64,000 nucleotides of DNA from Dehalococcoidia bacterium (GTDB taxonomy: Bacteria; Chloroflexota; Dehalococcoidia; Lucifugimonadales; JAGWBF01): positions 1-64,000 of the forward strand of contig JAGWBJ010000014.1 of NCBI GenBank assembly GCA_021295955.1. Direction: 5' to 3'. This document shows positions 32,324 through 39,501 of the stretch, piece by piece (the stretch's first letter is position 1; each line of letters begins with the position of its first letter). The position numbers and the translations under genes were made by a program. Below the pieces are notes generated by a model that did not search any database, was not told where the DNA came from, and saw only the letters and a program-made list of their open reading frames with translations.

Positions 32324-33250
32324 CTAGAACGTGGCGATGGGGTTGGCGGGGGAGCCCGTGCCGCCCGCCACCCTCAGGGGCGCCACCGTGAGCATGAACT
32401 CGTAGCGCCCCTCCTCCCGGCAGGCCTCGGACAGGCCCTGGAGGAGGCAGTTGTCCAGCAGCGCGACGCCGTAGGCAAAAATGGCCGCGTGGACGGGCAG
32501 GCTGATCCGGTAGCCTTCGGGCTGAAGGTCCATCATGTCCCAGGCCAGCACCGACACGTCGTTGTCCCTGAGGAAGGGGAGGCACGACGCGTGCAGGCCC
32601 GGCTTCGTCTTAGGGTCGACGGTGCCGTAGACGTCCTCCGGGTGGGCCTCCTGCCACTTCTCCCGGCCGCAGTAGACAGCGACGGCGTCACCGGGCTCCA
32701 CGGTTATCCCCTGGGCCCTGGCGGCGTCCTCCAGGTCCCAGCCGTGGACGGGCTTGTCCTGGGTCACGTAGGGCTCCCCCCGCAGACCGGGGATGTCCAG
32801 GAGCACGCCCCGGGTCATCAATCCCTCGGCCCACTTGTCGATGCCCCCGAAACGGGCGCCCTCGTAGCCGACCTCGACCTTGGGGTCCCGCCCGTTCCAC
32901 ATCCCCTCGGAGCCCCACACGTGGCAGAGGGCGTCCATGTGGGTCACCGTCCGGCCGTGGTAGAAGACGCCGTAGTAGTCCAGAGCCCCGCCGCCGTCCC
33001 CCAGCTCCCGCTCGATGACCTGCATGTAGTGCTGGGCCGGGTGGGGGTTCCCGATCCCCGGCGTCTTGGGAAAGTAGCGGCTGAGGGTGACGGCACGACC
33101 GCTGCGGACCAGCCGGGCCGCGGAGACCCGCTTCTCGGGAGTGACCAGGTTGAGGGCGCCCATCTCGTCGTCGGGCCCCCACCGGCCCCAGTTGGCCCTG
33201 TCCCTCAGGTACGAGAGCACCTCGTCGTGGCTGGGGACCCGTCTCTCCAT
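32324..33250 (-). CDS. Cyclase family protein (kynurenine formamidase-like), paralog 2
   Basis: A 308-residue paralog, the middle of the tandem trio. The motif is FYHGRTVTHMDALCH, with the same His/His/Asp/His ligands. Compared with its neighbours it is about 8-13 residues shorter between the catalytic GREKWQ segment and KPGLHASCLPF, where the other two have extra residues after TYGTQ. AGGAGG lies nine bases upstream of the ATG. Ends 21 bp before paralog 3. Confidence 0.9.
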   Translation of the reverse strand: MERRVPSHDEVLSYLRDRANWGRWGPDDEMGALNLVTPEKRVSAARLVRSGRAVTLSRYFPKTPGIGNPHPAQHYMQVIERELGDGGGALDYYGVFYHGRTVTHMDALCHVWGSEGMWNGRDPKVEVGYEGARFGGIDKWAEGLMTRGVLLDIPGLRGEPYVTQDKPVHGWDLEDAARAQGITVEPGDAVAVYCGREKWQEAHPEDVYGTVDPKTKPGLHASCLPFLRDNDVSVLAWDMMDLQPEGYRISLPVHAAIFAYGVALLDNCLLQGLSEACREEGRYEFMLTVAPLRVAGGTGSPANPIATF

Positions 33251-33307
33251 ATGCGAACGCCTCCTGACCGAGCTGTCCGCCCGCCCTCCTGCGGGAGGGC
33301 GGGGCTC

Positions 33308-34273
33308 CTAGAACATGGCGATGGGGTTGGCCGGGGAGCCGGTCCCGCCGGCCACCTTCAGGGGCGCCACCGTCAGCATGAACTCGTACCTGCCCTCCTC
33401 CCGGCACACCTCGGCCAGGGGCTCCAGGAGGCAGTTGTCCAGCAGGGCAATGCCGTAGGCGAAGATGGCCCCGTGCACGGACCAGGGGAGGTCGTAGCCG
33501 TCGGGGGCCAGGTCCATCATGTCCCAGGCCAGCACCGACACGTCGCTGTCCCGCAGGAAGGGGAGGCACGAGGCATGGAGGCCCGGCTTCTCTGGGCCCT
33601 GGCCGTAGGCGCAGTCGTCGGGCTTATGTTCCAGGGGCCTGCCCTGGGTGCCGTAGGTGTTGTCCGGGTGGGCGGCCTGCCACTTCTCCCGGCCGCTGTA
33701 TACGGCCACCGCGTCCCCCGGCTCGATGGTCACGCCCTGGGCCCTGGCGGCGTCCTCCAGGTCCCAGCCGTGGACCGGCTTCTCCTGGGTCACGTAGGGC
33801 TCGCCCCGGAGCATGGGTATATCCAGTAGCACGCCCCGGGTGAAGATGCCCCCTTCCCAGACGTCGATTGCCCCCCAGGTGGCGCCGTCGAAGGTGATCT
33901 CCCGTTGCGGGTCCCGGCCGTTCCACATCCCGTCGTCGTCCCACACGTGGCACAGGGCGTCGATGTGGGTGGCGGCCCGCCCGTGGTAGGAGATGCCGTA
34001 GTAGTCCATGGCGCCGCCGCCGCTGCCCCGGCTGGCGGTGAACATGTAGTGCTGCGCCGGGTTGACGTTGCCCGGGGCCCTGGTCTTGGGGAAGTACCTG
34101 CTCAGGGAGACGGTCCGGCCCGTGCGGACCAGCCTGGTCGCGGCCACCCGCTTCTCGGGGGTGACCATGTTCATGGCCCCCACCTGGTCGTCGGCGCCCC
34201 ACCGCCCCCAGTTCCGGCGCTCCTTCAGGTAAGAGAGCACCTCTTGCCTGGTCGGAAGCCTTCTGTCGCTCAT
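33308..34273 (-). CDS. Cyclase family protein (kynurenine formamidase-like), paralog 1
   Basis: A 321-residue paralog and the first of the trio in transcription order. The metal motif is SYHGRAATHIDALCH. It carries an insert (GRPLEHKPDDCAYGQGPE) before the HASCLPFLRDSD segment. GGGAGA lies five bases before the ATG. The three copies share N-terminal NNWGRWGPDDE-type and C-terminal TGSPANP motifs, which indicates local duplication; retained differences suggest different substrates. Confidence 0.9.
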   Translation of the reverse strand: MSDRRLPTRQEVLSYLKERRNWGRWGADDQVGAMNMVTPEKRVAATRLVRTGRTVSLSRYFPKTRAPGNVNPAQHYMFTASRGSGGGAMDYYGISYHGRAATHIDALCHVWDDDGMWNGRDPQREITFDGATWGAIDVWEGGIFTRGVLLDIPMLRGEPYVTQEKPVHGWDLEDAARAQGVTIEPGDAVAVYSGREKWQAAHPDNTYGTQGRPLEHKPDDCAYGQGPEKPGLHASCLPFLRDSDVSVLAWDMMDLAPDGYDLPWSVHGAIFAYGIALLDNCLLEPLAEVCREEGRYEFMLTVAPLKVAGGTGSPANPIAMF

Positions 34274-34296
34274 GTGGTCTCCCGGCTTTCTCTCGG

Positions 34297-34336
34297 TCTC
34301 ACCTTAGTCTCACCTTAGTCTCACCTTAGTCTCACC
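34297..34336. repeat. 11-bp tandem repeat
   Basis: TCTCACCTTAG repeated three times, with a partial fourth copy, just upstream of the cyclase trio. Confidence 0.85.
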
Positions 34337-34372
34337 TCAAGGGGCTCCCGCGCGGCGGGGAGTGGCCCGGGC

Positions 34373-35128
34373 CTATCTCGGCGAGTCCTGAAGGGCCGCG
34401 AGCCCCTCCACCTGGAGGCCGTAGCCCAGCATATCCTGCATCTGCCGCTTGAGCTGCATGGTCAGCACCGTCCGGGTGTACCGGAGGGTCAGGGGAGACT
34501 TCCGGGCGAGCAGCTCGGCCACCTCCCACGCCCGGGCCATGAGCCGGTCCCTGGGGAGCACCTCGTTGACCAGCCCCAGCTCCTGGGCGTCCCGGGCGGA
34601 GAGGGTCTGGCCCATGAGCAGGAAGTACCGCGCCCGGTTCAGGCCCATCAGCAGGGGGAACACCACGTGGACTCCGTCCCCGGGCACCAGCCCCGCGGGG
34701 AAGTGGGGAGCGTCCTGGAAAGCGGCGTTCTCCGAGGCCAGCACGATGTCCGACATGAGGGGTATCTCGGCGTGGTACAGGGCCGGGCCGTTGACGGCGC
34801 TGATTATGGGCACCTCGATGTCGAGCAGATTGAGCAGGAGCCTCTTGCCCTCCCAGTAGATGGTGTCCCACTGGATGGGCTGGCTCCTGGGGGCCACCCC
34901 CTCCACCGGGTACTCGGCACAATAGTCGTCGCCGGTGCCCGTGATTATGATGACCCTGTTCTCCGGGTCGCTGCCCACGTCGGTGAAGGCGTACCCGAAC
35001 TCCCTGTGGGGAATCTCCCCCCACTTGAGCGGGCCGCCGTCGGTGTGGAACGTCATCTGCAGGATGCCGTCCCGCCTCTCCATGGCGATGCTCTGGTACC
35101 GGTCTGCGTACTCGTCGAATCGGGCCAT
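34373..35128 (-). CDS. Enoyl-CoA hydratase/isomerase family protein
   Basis: A 251-residue crotonase-fold protein. Typical elements are VIIITGTGDDYCAEY, the AVNGPALYHAEIPLMSDIVLASENAAFQDAP segment, LVPGDGVHVVFPLLMGLNRARYFLLMGQTLSARDAQELGLVNEVLPRDRL, and the C-terminal helix. The usual oxyanion GGG turn is altered (GPALYHA), so hydratase activity is not certain. The ATG at 35128 is at the expected position; GGAAGG lies 11 bases upstream. Its gene starts near the promoter of the divergent NTF2-like gene. Confidence 0.85.
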   Translation of the reverse strand: MARFDEYADRYQSIAMERRDGILQMTFHTDGGPLKWGEIPHREFGYAFTDVGSDPENRVIIITGTGDDYCAEYPVEGVAPRSQPIQWDTIYWEGKRLLLNLLDIEVPIISAVNGPALYHAEIPLMSDIVLASENAAFQDAPHFPAGLVPGDGVHVVFPLLMGLNRARYFLLMGQTLSARDAQELGLVNEVLPRDRLMARAWEVAELLARKSPLTLRYTRTVLTMQLKRQMQDMLGYGLQVEGLAALQDSPR

Positions 35129-35228
35129 GTCGGTACCGGCCTTCCGTCGGGAGCTTGGACTCCGCCGCCCGCGTGCCGGGCACGCTGGGGGCTGGGGTAT
35201 GGGCACTATTCTATGGGAAGCGGTGCCT

Positions 35229-35257
35229 TTGTCAAGCGCGGTGTATTGGGGTATATT
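35229..35257 (+). promoter_or_regulatory. Promoter for the NTF2-like genes
   Basis: TTGTCA at 35229-35234, 17-bp spacer, TATATT at 35252-35257. Transcription from it would cross the 12-bp repeat array before the first gene. Confidence 0.6.
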
Positions 35258-35296
35258 GTTGGCACCCCGCTCGGTCGGGACGAGCACCATATCCCC

Positions 35297-35380
35297 CGGT
35301 CTGGACGCCGGCCTGGGCCCCGGTCTGGGCCCCGGTCTGGGCCCCGGTCTGGACCCCGGTCTGGGCCCCGGTTTGGGGGA
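35297..35380. repeat. 12-bp tandem repeat
   Basis: About seven units of GGTCTGGGCCCC with variants (GGCCTGGGCCCC, GGTCTGGACCCC, GGTTTGGGGGAG) between the promoter and the first NTF2-like gene. The period is a multiple of three, so a frame stays open (Gly-Pro-Gly-Leu repeats) and joins the gene, but I place the start after the repeat. Confidence 0.85.
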
Positions 35381-35396
35381 GCCTGTGAGGGCAGCC

Positions 35397-35888
35397 ATGG
35401 ACCTGGAGGAGCTGGAGAATCGGGTCAGGGCCCTGGAGGACGTCGAGGCCATCAGGAAGATGAAGGTCCTCTACGCCGAGGCCTGCGACATCAACGCCGA
35501 TCCCGCCGTCCCCTACGACGCCGGGGCGATAGCCGGCCTGTTCACCGAGGACGCCGTCTTCGACCCCGGGCCCCTGGGAGACAAGATCCAGGGCAGAGAG
35601 GCCATTCGGCAGGCCTTCAGCAACTCGCCCACCTGGATGTCCTTCGCCGTGCACTACGTCAACAACCCCATCATCGAGGTGGACGGCGACACGGGCAAGG
35701 GGACCTGGTACCTCCTGCAGGCGGCCACCTTCATCAACGGAAACCGGGCCGTGTGGGGCTCGGGCAGGTACGACGAAGAGTACGCCAAGGTGAACGGGGA
35801 GTGGAAGATCAGTAGCTGGAAGCTGACCTCCTTCTTCTGGACCCCCTTCGACGAGGGGTGGGCCAAGACCCAGTTCGCCGACATGTAG
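35397..35888 (+). CDS. NTF2-like (SnoaL_4) protein, copy 1
   Basis: A 163-residue SnoaL-like/nuclear transport factor 2 fold protein. It begins with a helix MDLEELENRVRALEDVEAIRKMKVLYAEACD, then IAGLFTEDAVFDPGP, FAVHYVNNPIIEVDGDTGKGTWYLLQ and SGRYDEEYAKVNGEWKISSWKLTSFFWTPFD. Such proteins are dehydratases, isomerases or dioxygenase small subunits. GAGGG lies five bases before the ATG; upstream GTG at 35385 is an alternative. A close paralog follows 31 bp downstream. Confidence 0.85.
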   Translation: MDLEELENRVRALEDVEAIRKMKVLYAEACDINADPAVPYDAGAIAGLFTEDAVFDPGPLGDKIQGREAIRQAFSNSPTWMSFAVHYVNNPIIEVDGDTGKGTWYLLQAATFINGNRAVWGSGRYDEEYAKVNGEWKISSWKLTSFFWTPFDEGWAKTQFADM

Positions 35889-35919
35889 CGAGGGCCGGGC
35901 ACCGGCGGGAGGTGGCGGC

Positions 35920-36402
35920 GTGGCGACAATGGGCGTGGCGACAATGGAGGAGCTGGAGAGGCGCCTCAGGGTCCTGGAGGACATGGAGGCCATCAGAAGG
36001 CTGAAGGCCCGGTACTGCGCCTACTGCGACGACGGCTACGACGCCGACGGCATCGCCGGCCTCTTCACCGAGGACGCCGTGTGGGACGGCGGCATCAGGG
36101 GCAGGGCCGAGGGCCGGGAGGGGATACGGGCGTTCTTCCAGCGGGCGCCCCTGCGGCTGCCCTTCGCCGTACACATGGTAATGAACCCCGTCATCGAGGT
36201 CGACGGCGATACGGCACGGGGGACTTGGTACCTGTTCCAGCCGTGCACCTTTGCCGACGGCGACAGGGCGGTTTGGGGGTCGGCCCGCTACGACGAGGAG
36301 TACGTCAGGGTCGACGGCGCGTGGATGTTCCGCTCCCTCAAGCTCACGTCATTCTTCTGGACGCCCTTCGACCGGGGCTGGGCCCGGGAGCGCTTCGCCT
36401 AG
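35920..36402 (+). CDS. NTF2-like (SnoaL_4) protein, copy 2
   Basis: A 152-160-residue paralog of the previous gene: MEELERRLRVLEDMEAIRRLKARYCAYCDDGYD, IAGLFTEDAVWDGG, FAVHMVMNPVIEVDGDTARGTWYLFQP, SARYDEEYVRVDGAWMFRSLKLTSFFWTPFD. GTG at 35920 has GGGAGG seven bases upstream; ATG at 35944 matches the paralog's start better. A GGCGTGGCGACAAT duplication lies at the N-terminus. The two copies may form a heteromer or act on related substrates, followed by an SDR in the same operon. Confidence 0.85.
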   Translation: MATMGVATMEELERRLRVLEDMEAIRRLKARYCAYCDDGYDADGIAGLFTEDAVWDGGIRGRAEGREGIRAFFQRAPLRLPFAVHMVMNPVIEVDGDTARGTWYLFQPCTFADGDRAVWGSARYDEEYVRVDGAWMFRSLKLTSFFWTPFDRGWARERFA

Positions 36403-36428
36403 GAACGGGCGGCGGAAAAGGAGGACCC

Positions 36429-37193
36429 ATGGACAGTATGAAAGGGAAGGTGGCCATCGTCACCGGGGCCAGCAGGGGCCTGGGACGGGCCGTGGCCCGG
36501 GAGTTCGCCCGGGAGGGGGCGTCGGTGGTGGTGTCGGCGCGGGGACAGTCCCCCACCGGGCTCCCCGGCACCCCCGACGACACGGCGTCGGCCATAAGGG
36601 CCGATGGGGGAGAGGCCTTCTCCGTGGCCTGCGACGTGTCCGACGAGGCGCAGGTGAGGGCGATGGTGGAGCAGACCGTGGACCGGTACGGGAAGATCGA
36701 CGTCCTGGTCAACAACGCCGGCGTCATGGCCATAGGCTACCCCTTCCTGGAGCTGACCCCGGACGTGTGGGACCAGTCATTCGGCACCAACGTCCGCGGC
36801 CCGTACCTGACGTGCCGCCACGTGATACCCGTCATGATGAAGCAGGGCGGCGGGAACATCATCAACGTGGGCTCCCGGGCGGCCAACGGCCCCTCCCCCG
36901 GTGCGGGCTCGGGCTACGCGCCGACCAAGGCCGCCGTGCACATGTTCAGCTTCTGCCTGGCCGAGGAGATGAGGGAGCACAACATCGCCGTCAACGTGCT
37001 GAGCCCCGGCGGCCTTACCAGCGAGGGCTCCTCGGTGATCCCGTGGGCCCGCCACGACTGGCACGAGCGGGTGTCCCCCGAGGAGGTGGGCCCCTCGGCG
37101 GTGTACATCGCCATCCAGGACGCGGGCTCCATGACGGGACAGGTCCTGTTCAGGGCCGATTTCGGCAAGACCTGGGGCCCGGGGGTCGTCTAG
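36429..37193 (+). CDS. Short-chain dehydrogenase/reductase
   Basis: A 254-residue classical SDR: TGASRGLGRA (12-21), NNAG (95-98), Ser149, Tyr163 and Lys167 (YAPTK). The cofactor loop VVVSARGQSPTGLPGTPDDT is longer than usual. The C-terminus SMTGQVLFRADFGKTWGPGVV departs from the usual GGxxLxVDGG. AAGGAGG lies five bases before the ATG. It closes a likely three-gene operon with the NTF2-like pair. Confidence 0.9.
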   Translation: MDSMKGKVAIVTGASRGLGRAVAREFAREGASVVVSARGQSPTGLPGTPDDTASAIRADGGEAFSVACDVSDEAQVRAMVEQTVDRYGKIDVLVNNAGVMAIGYPFLELTPDVWDQSFGTNVRGPYLTCRHVIPVMMKQGGGNIINVGSRAANGPSPGAGSGYAPTKAAVHMFSFCLAEEMREHNIAVNVLSPGGLTSEGSSVIPWARHDWHERVSPEEVGPSAVYIAIQDAGSMTGQVLFRADFGKTWGPGVV

Positions 37194-37296
37194 GACCTGC
37201 CAACGTTCCGGAACTCTCGAACGTACATGCCGGGGCTTCCGGCATGAATCCGGCGGGGTCGTGGGGCGGTAATCGGGGCATCAGGGAGTTGGTTCT

Positions 37297-37826
37297 ATGG
37301 CAGACAAGGTTATGGTCTATATCGATGGCAGCAATCTGTATCACTCTCTCACGAAGACTGCAGGACGGACAAATTTGGACTTCTCCAAATTCACCAACAA
37401 GCTCGTCGGCAGCGACCGACAACTGGTTAGGACCTACTACTACAATGCTCCCGTCGACCAGTTCAAGGAGCCACAGCGCTACAAGTTACAGCAGAGATTC
37501 TTCCAGCGCTCCGGCGAATCGACTACTTCGAAGTACGTCTAGGACGACTTGTCTACAGAGGCTGGCCTTCCGTCCCTCCCTATGAGAAAGGGGTGGATAT
37601 CCGGCTTGGTACCGACATGCTGGCGCACGGCGTCGCCGAAAACTACGATGTTGCTATCCTCGTAAGTGGCGACAGTGACTTCGCAGACGCAGTACAAGCA
37701 GTCAAAGACCGGGGACTTCACGTTGAAGCAGCCTTGTTCCCTGCGAGTGGATCTCAGCGGCTGAGGGATGTGGTGGACAAGGTCACACTAGTGGACCTAG
37801 ACTTCCTGGGCGACTGCTGGATATAG
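37297..37826 (+). pseudogene. NYN-domain (LabA/DUF88-like) gene with a frameshift
   Basis: Two fragments in different frames together give a complete NYN-domain protein, a PIN-like RNase fold. Fragment one: MADKVMVYIDGSNLYHSLTK ... RTYYYNAPVDQ ... YKLQQRFFQ, then out of frame. Fragment two picks up in another frame as LRRIDYFEVRLGRLVYRGWP ... KGVDIRLGTDMLAHG ... YDVAILVSGDSDFADAVQAVKDRG. The conserved acidic residues (D in YIDGSN, D in VDIRLGTDM, D in SGDSDF) are all present. The shift is near 37505 and is explained by loss of one base. It may be a pseudogene or a sequencing/assembly error. Base composition is clearly less GC-rich than the neighbours. Confidence 0.8.
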
Positions 37827-37830
37827 AACA

Positions 37831-37853
37831 GGGGGTTGCGAAACGCAACCCCC
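37831..37853 (+). terminator. Strong hairpin after the NYN gene
   Basis: GGGGGTTGCG-AAA-CGCAACCCCC: a perfect 10-bp stem with a 3-base loop, five bases after the stop codon. It lacks a T-run, so it may be a factor-dependent terminator or transcript-stabilising hairpin. Confidence 0.6.
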
Positions 37854-37867
37854 CTGGGTTCAATCAA

Positions 37868-37893
37868 CCTAGATTGTCTGACAGCAATCTAGG
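37868..37893. repeat. Inverted repeat CCTAGATTG / CAATCTAGG
   Basis: Nine-base perfect arms with an 8-base spacer, directly after the hairpin at 37831. The following stretch to 38131 is low in GC and has no supported gene. Confidence 0.7.
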
Positions 37894-38131
37894 GTGGTAA
37901 TCAAGAAACGTTATATCTGATTATCGCAGCCGTGTCAACCAACTGTCAACACTTCTTATGACATCTGATGACTTAGCTGGGCGTTGTGATTGGATACGTG
38001 CCCAATAGTTGTTTCTGAGGATTGACACCACCACGAGGCTCGCCTAGGATATGGGCGTACCCAGGTGCGTTGGACCGGTCCGCCGCCGGGCTCCCCGAAC
38101 GGGCGGCTTTCGGCGCAGAAGGAGGCGACCC

Positions 38132-38467
38132 TTGGCCCAATACGTCCTCATCGAGTCCCGGGACCCCTTCGAGTACGGAGACTCGCTGTACATGTACGAG
38201 CTGGCCGGCAACCTCGCCTCCAAGGGCAACGACGTCACCCTGTTCCTGGTCCAGAACGGCGTGCTGACCACCCGCAAGGGTGTGAAGAACAACCCCCTCG
38301 CGACCCTCAGGGAGAACGCCCCCTCGGTCAGGGTGAGCGTCGACGACTTCTCCCTCAGGGAGCGGGGCATATCCGAGACGTCCATCGTCGAGGGAGCCAG
38401 CGTGTCCAACGTGGACGATCTGGTGGACCTGCTGGTCCAGGAGGGCGCCAAGATAGTCTGGCACTAG
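38132..38467 (+). CDS. DsrE-family protein 1
   Basis: A 111-residue DsrE/DsrF-like protein: QYVLIESRDPFEYGDSLYMYELAGNLASKGNDVTLFLVQNGVL, then ...SVSNVDDLVDLLVQEGAKIVWH. DsrE-like proteins bind or relay persulfide sulfur. The start is a TTG at 38132 with AAGGAGG six bases upstream; this places the first beta strand at the N-terminus, as in the family. The usual active cysteine is not evident. First of three adjacent DsrE-like genes. Confidence 0.78.
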   Translation: MAQYVLIESRDPFEYGDSLYMYELAGNLASKGNDVTLFLVQNGVLTTRKGVKNNPLATLRENAPSVRVSVDDFSLRERGISETSIVEGASVSNVDDLVDLLVQEGAKIVWH

Positions 38468-38505
38468 GGCCGCGTAGCCCGGCGCCAGGCCCAAGGAGGA
38501 TGAAG

Positions 38506-38895
38506 ATGGCAACCCTGACCATAGCTTTGATGGACCCCCCCTACGAGTCGGAGACCACCACCACCGCGCTGCGGATAGTGGACGCGGCGGTCAAGAAGGG
38601 CCACAAGGTGAACGTCTTCGCCTACGAAGGCGCGGTGAACCTCACCATGGCCGACCAGAAGGCCCACCCCAACCCCGTCCACGGCACCACCGTGGAGGAG
38701 GAGCAGCACCCCACCACCGCCAACTTTATCGCCGCCCTGTTCAAGACCGAGCTGGTGGACTGGATCAACTGCGGCCTGTGCGTCGACGAGCGGGGCTCGG
38801 GCAACTGGATCGAGGGCGCCCGCAGGGGGGCCCCGGCCGACTTCCTGAAGTGGTCCACCGAAAGCGTAAACACCCTGGTGATGGCCACCAAGTAG
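38506..38895 (+). CDS. DsrE-family protein 2
   Basis: A 129-residue DsrE-like protein: TLTIALMDPPYESETTTTALRIVDAAVKKGHKVNVFAYEGAVNL, with conserved cysteines in the WINCGLCVDERG segment, positioned like the sulfur-accepting Cys of DsrE. AAGGAGG lies six bases before the ATG at 38506 (ATG at 38500 is too close). Lies 38 bp after copy 1. Confidence 0.85.
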   Translation: MATLTIALMDPPYESETTTTALRIVDAAVKKGHKVNVFAYEGAVNLTMADQKAHPNPVHGTTVEEEQHPTTANFIAALFKTELVDWINCGLCVDERGSGNWIEGARRGAPADFLKWSTESVNTLVMATK

Positions 38896-38951
38896 GGATG
38901 CCGTAGCCGGTACCTGGAAACATCCCCGGAGCACCGCTTGAGGGAGGCGAC

Positions 38952-39335
38952 ATGGCGAAGATTCTCTCGATTTCCGAGAGGGCGTACCACGGGACCATAG
39001 AGGAGCAGGACGACACCATCATCTGGATGACCCACATCCTGAAGAACGGCGGGGCCGACATCTCCCTGCTGCTGCGGGGCAACGCCGTAAACTACACGGT
39101 CCGCGGCCAGGACGCCGGCGGGCTCAGCTTCGGCGGCGAGAAGATGGAGGTGGGGCCTCAGATCGACAGGGACATCGCGGAGATCATAAAGGCCGGTGTG
39201 CCAACCTACGCCGTCCGCGAAGACCTGGACGACCGGGGCATCCAGGAGGGGGAGATCGCCCAGGGAGTCCGGCTTGTGAGCCGCAAAGAGGTGGCCGACC
39301 TGTATGACTCCCACGACGCCATCTGGCACTGGTAG
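38952..39335 (+). CDS. DsrE-family protein 3
   Basis: A 127-residue DsrE/DsrF-like protein: AKILSISERAYHGTIEEQDDTIIWMTHILKNGGADISLLLRGNAVNYTV, ending VSRKEVADLYDSHDAIWHW. No Cys is present in the usual position. The three DsrE-like genes resemble a DsrEFH-type heterohexamer set, and they immediately precede a molybdenum hydroxylase, an enzyme class whose cofactor needs sulfuration. That link is inference. Confidence 0.78.
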   Translation: MAKILSISERAYHGTIEEQDDTIIWMTHILKNGGADISLLLRGNAVNYTVRGQDAGGLSFGGEKMEVGPQIDRDIAEIIKAGVPTYAVREDLDDRGIQEGEIAQGVRLVSRKEVADLYDSHDAIWHW

Positions 39336-39422
39336 GACCCCCGTCCCCCCGCCCTCACAACCGGCCGGCCGCGGAACCCCCGGGGCCGGCCACACTCAGC
39401 CGTCCACACTCAGGAGGTTACG

Positions 39423-39501
39423 ATGACCAGCGCTCCCGTCAGCTCCAGCATCAAGCGCCGTGAGGACCCCAAGCTCATAACCCGACATCAAGCTGTTCGG
39501 C
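39423..39501 (+). pseudogene. Out-of-frame N-terminus of the CoxL-like gene
   Basis: Encodes MTSAPVSSSIKRREDPKLIT, the standard start of CoxL/xanthine dehydrogenase large subunits, in a frame different from the rest. The expected GxxxYVDD residues between LIT and DIKLFG are missing, consistent with a small frameshifting deletion near 39482. Confidence 0.7.
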
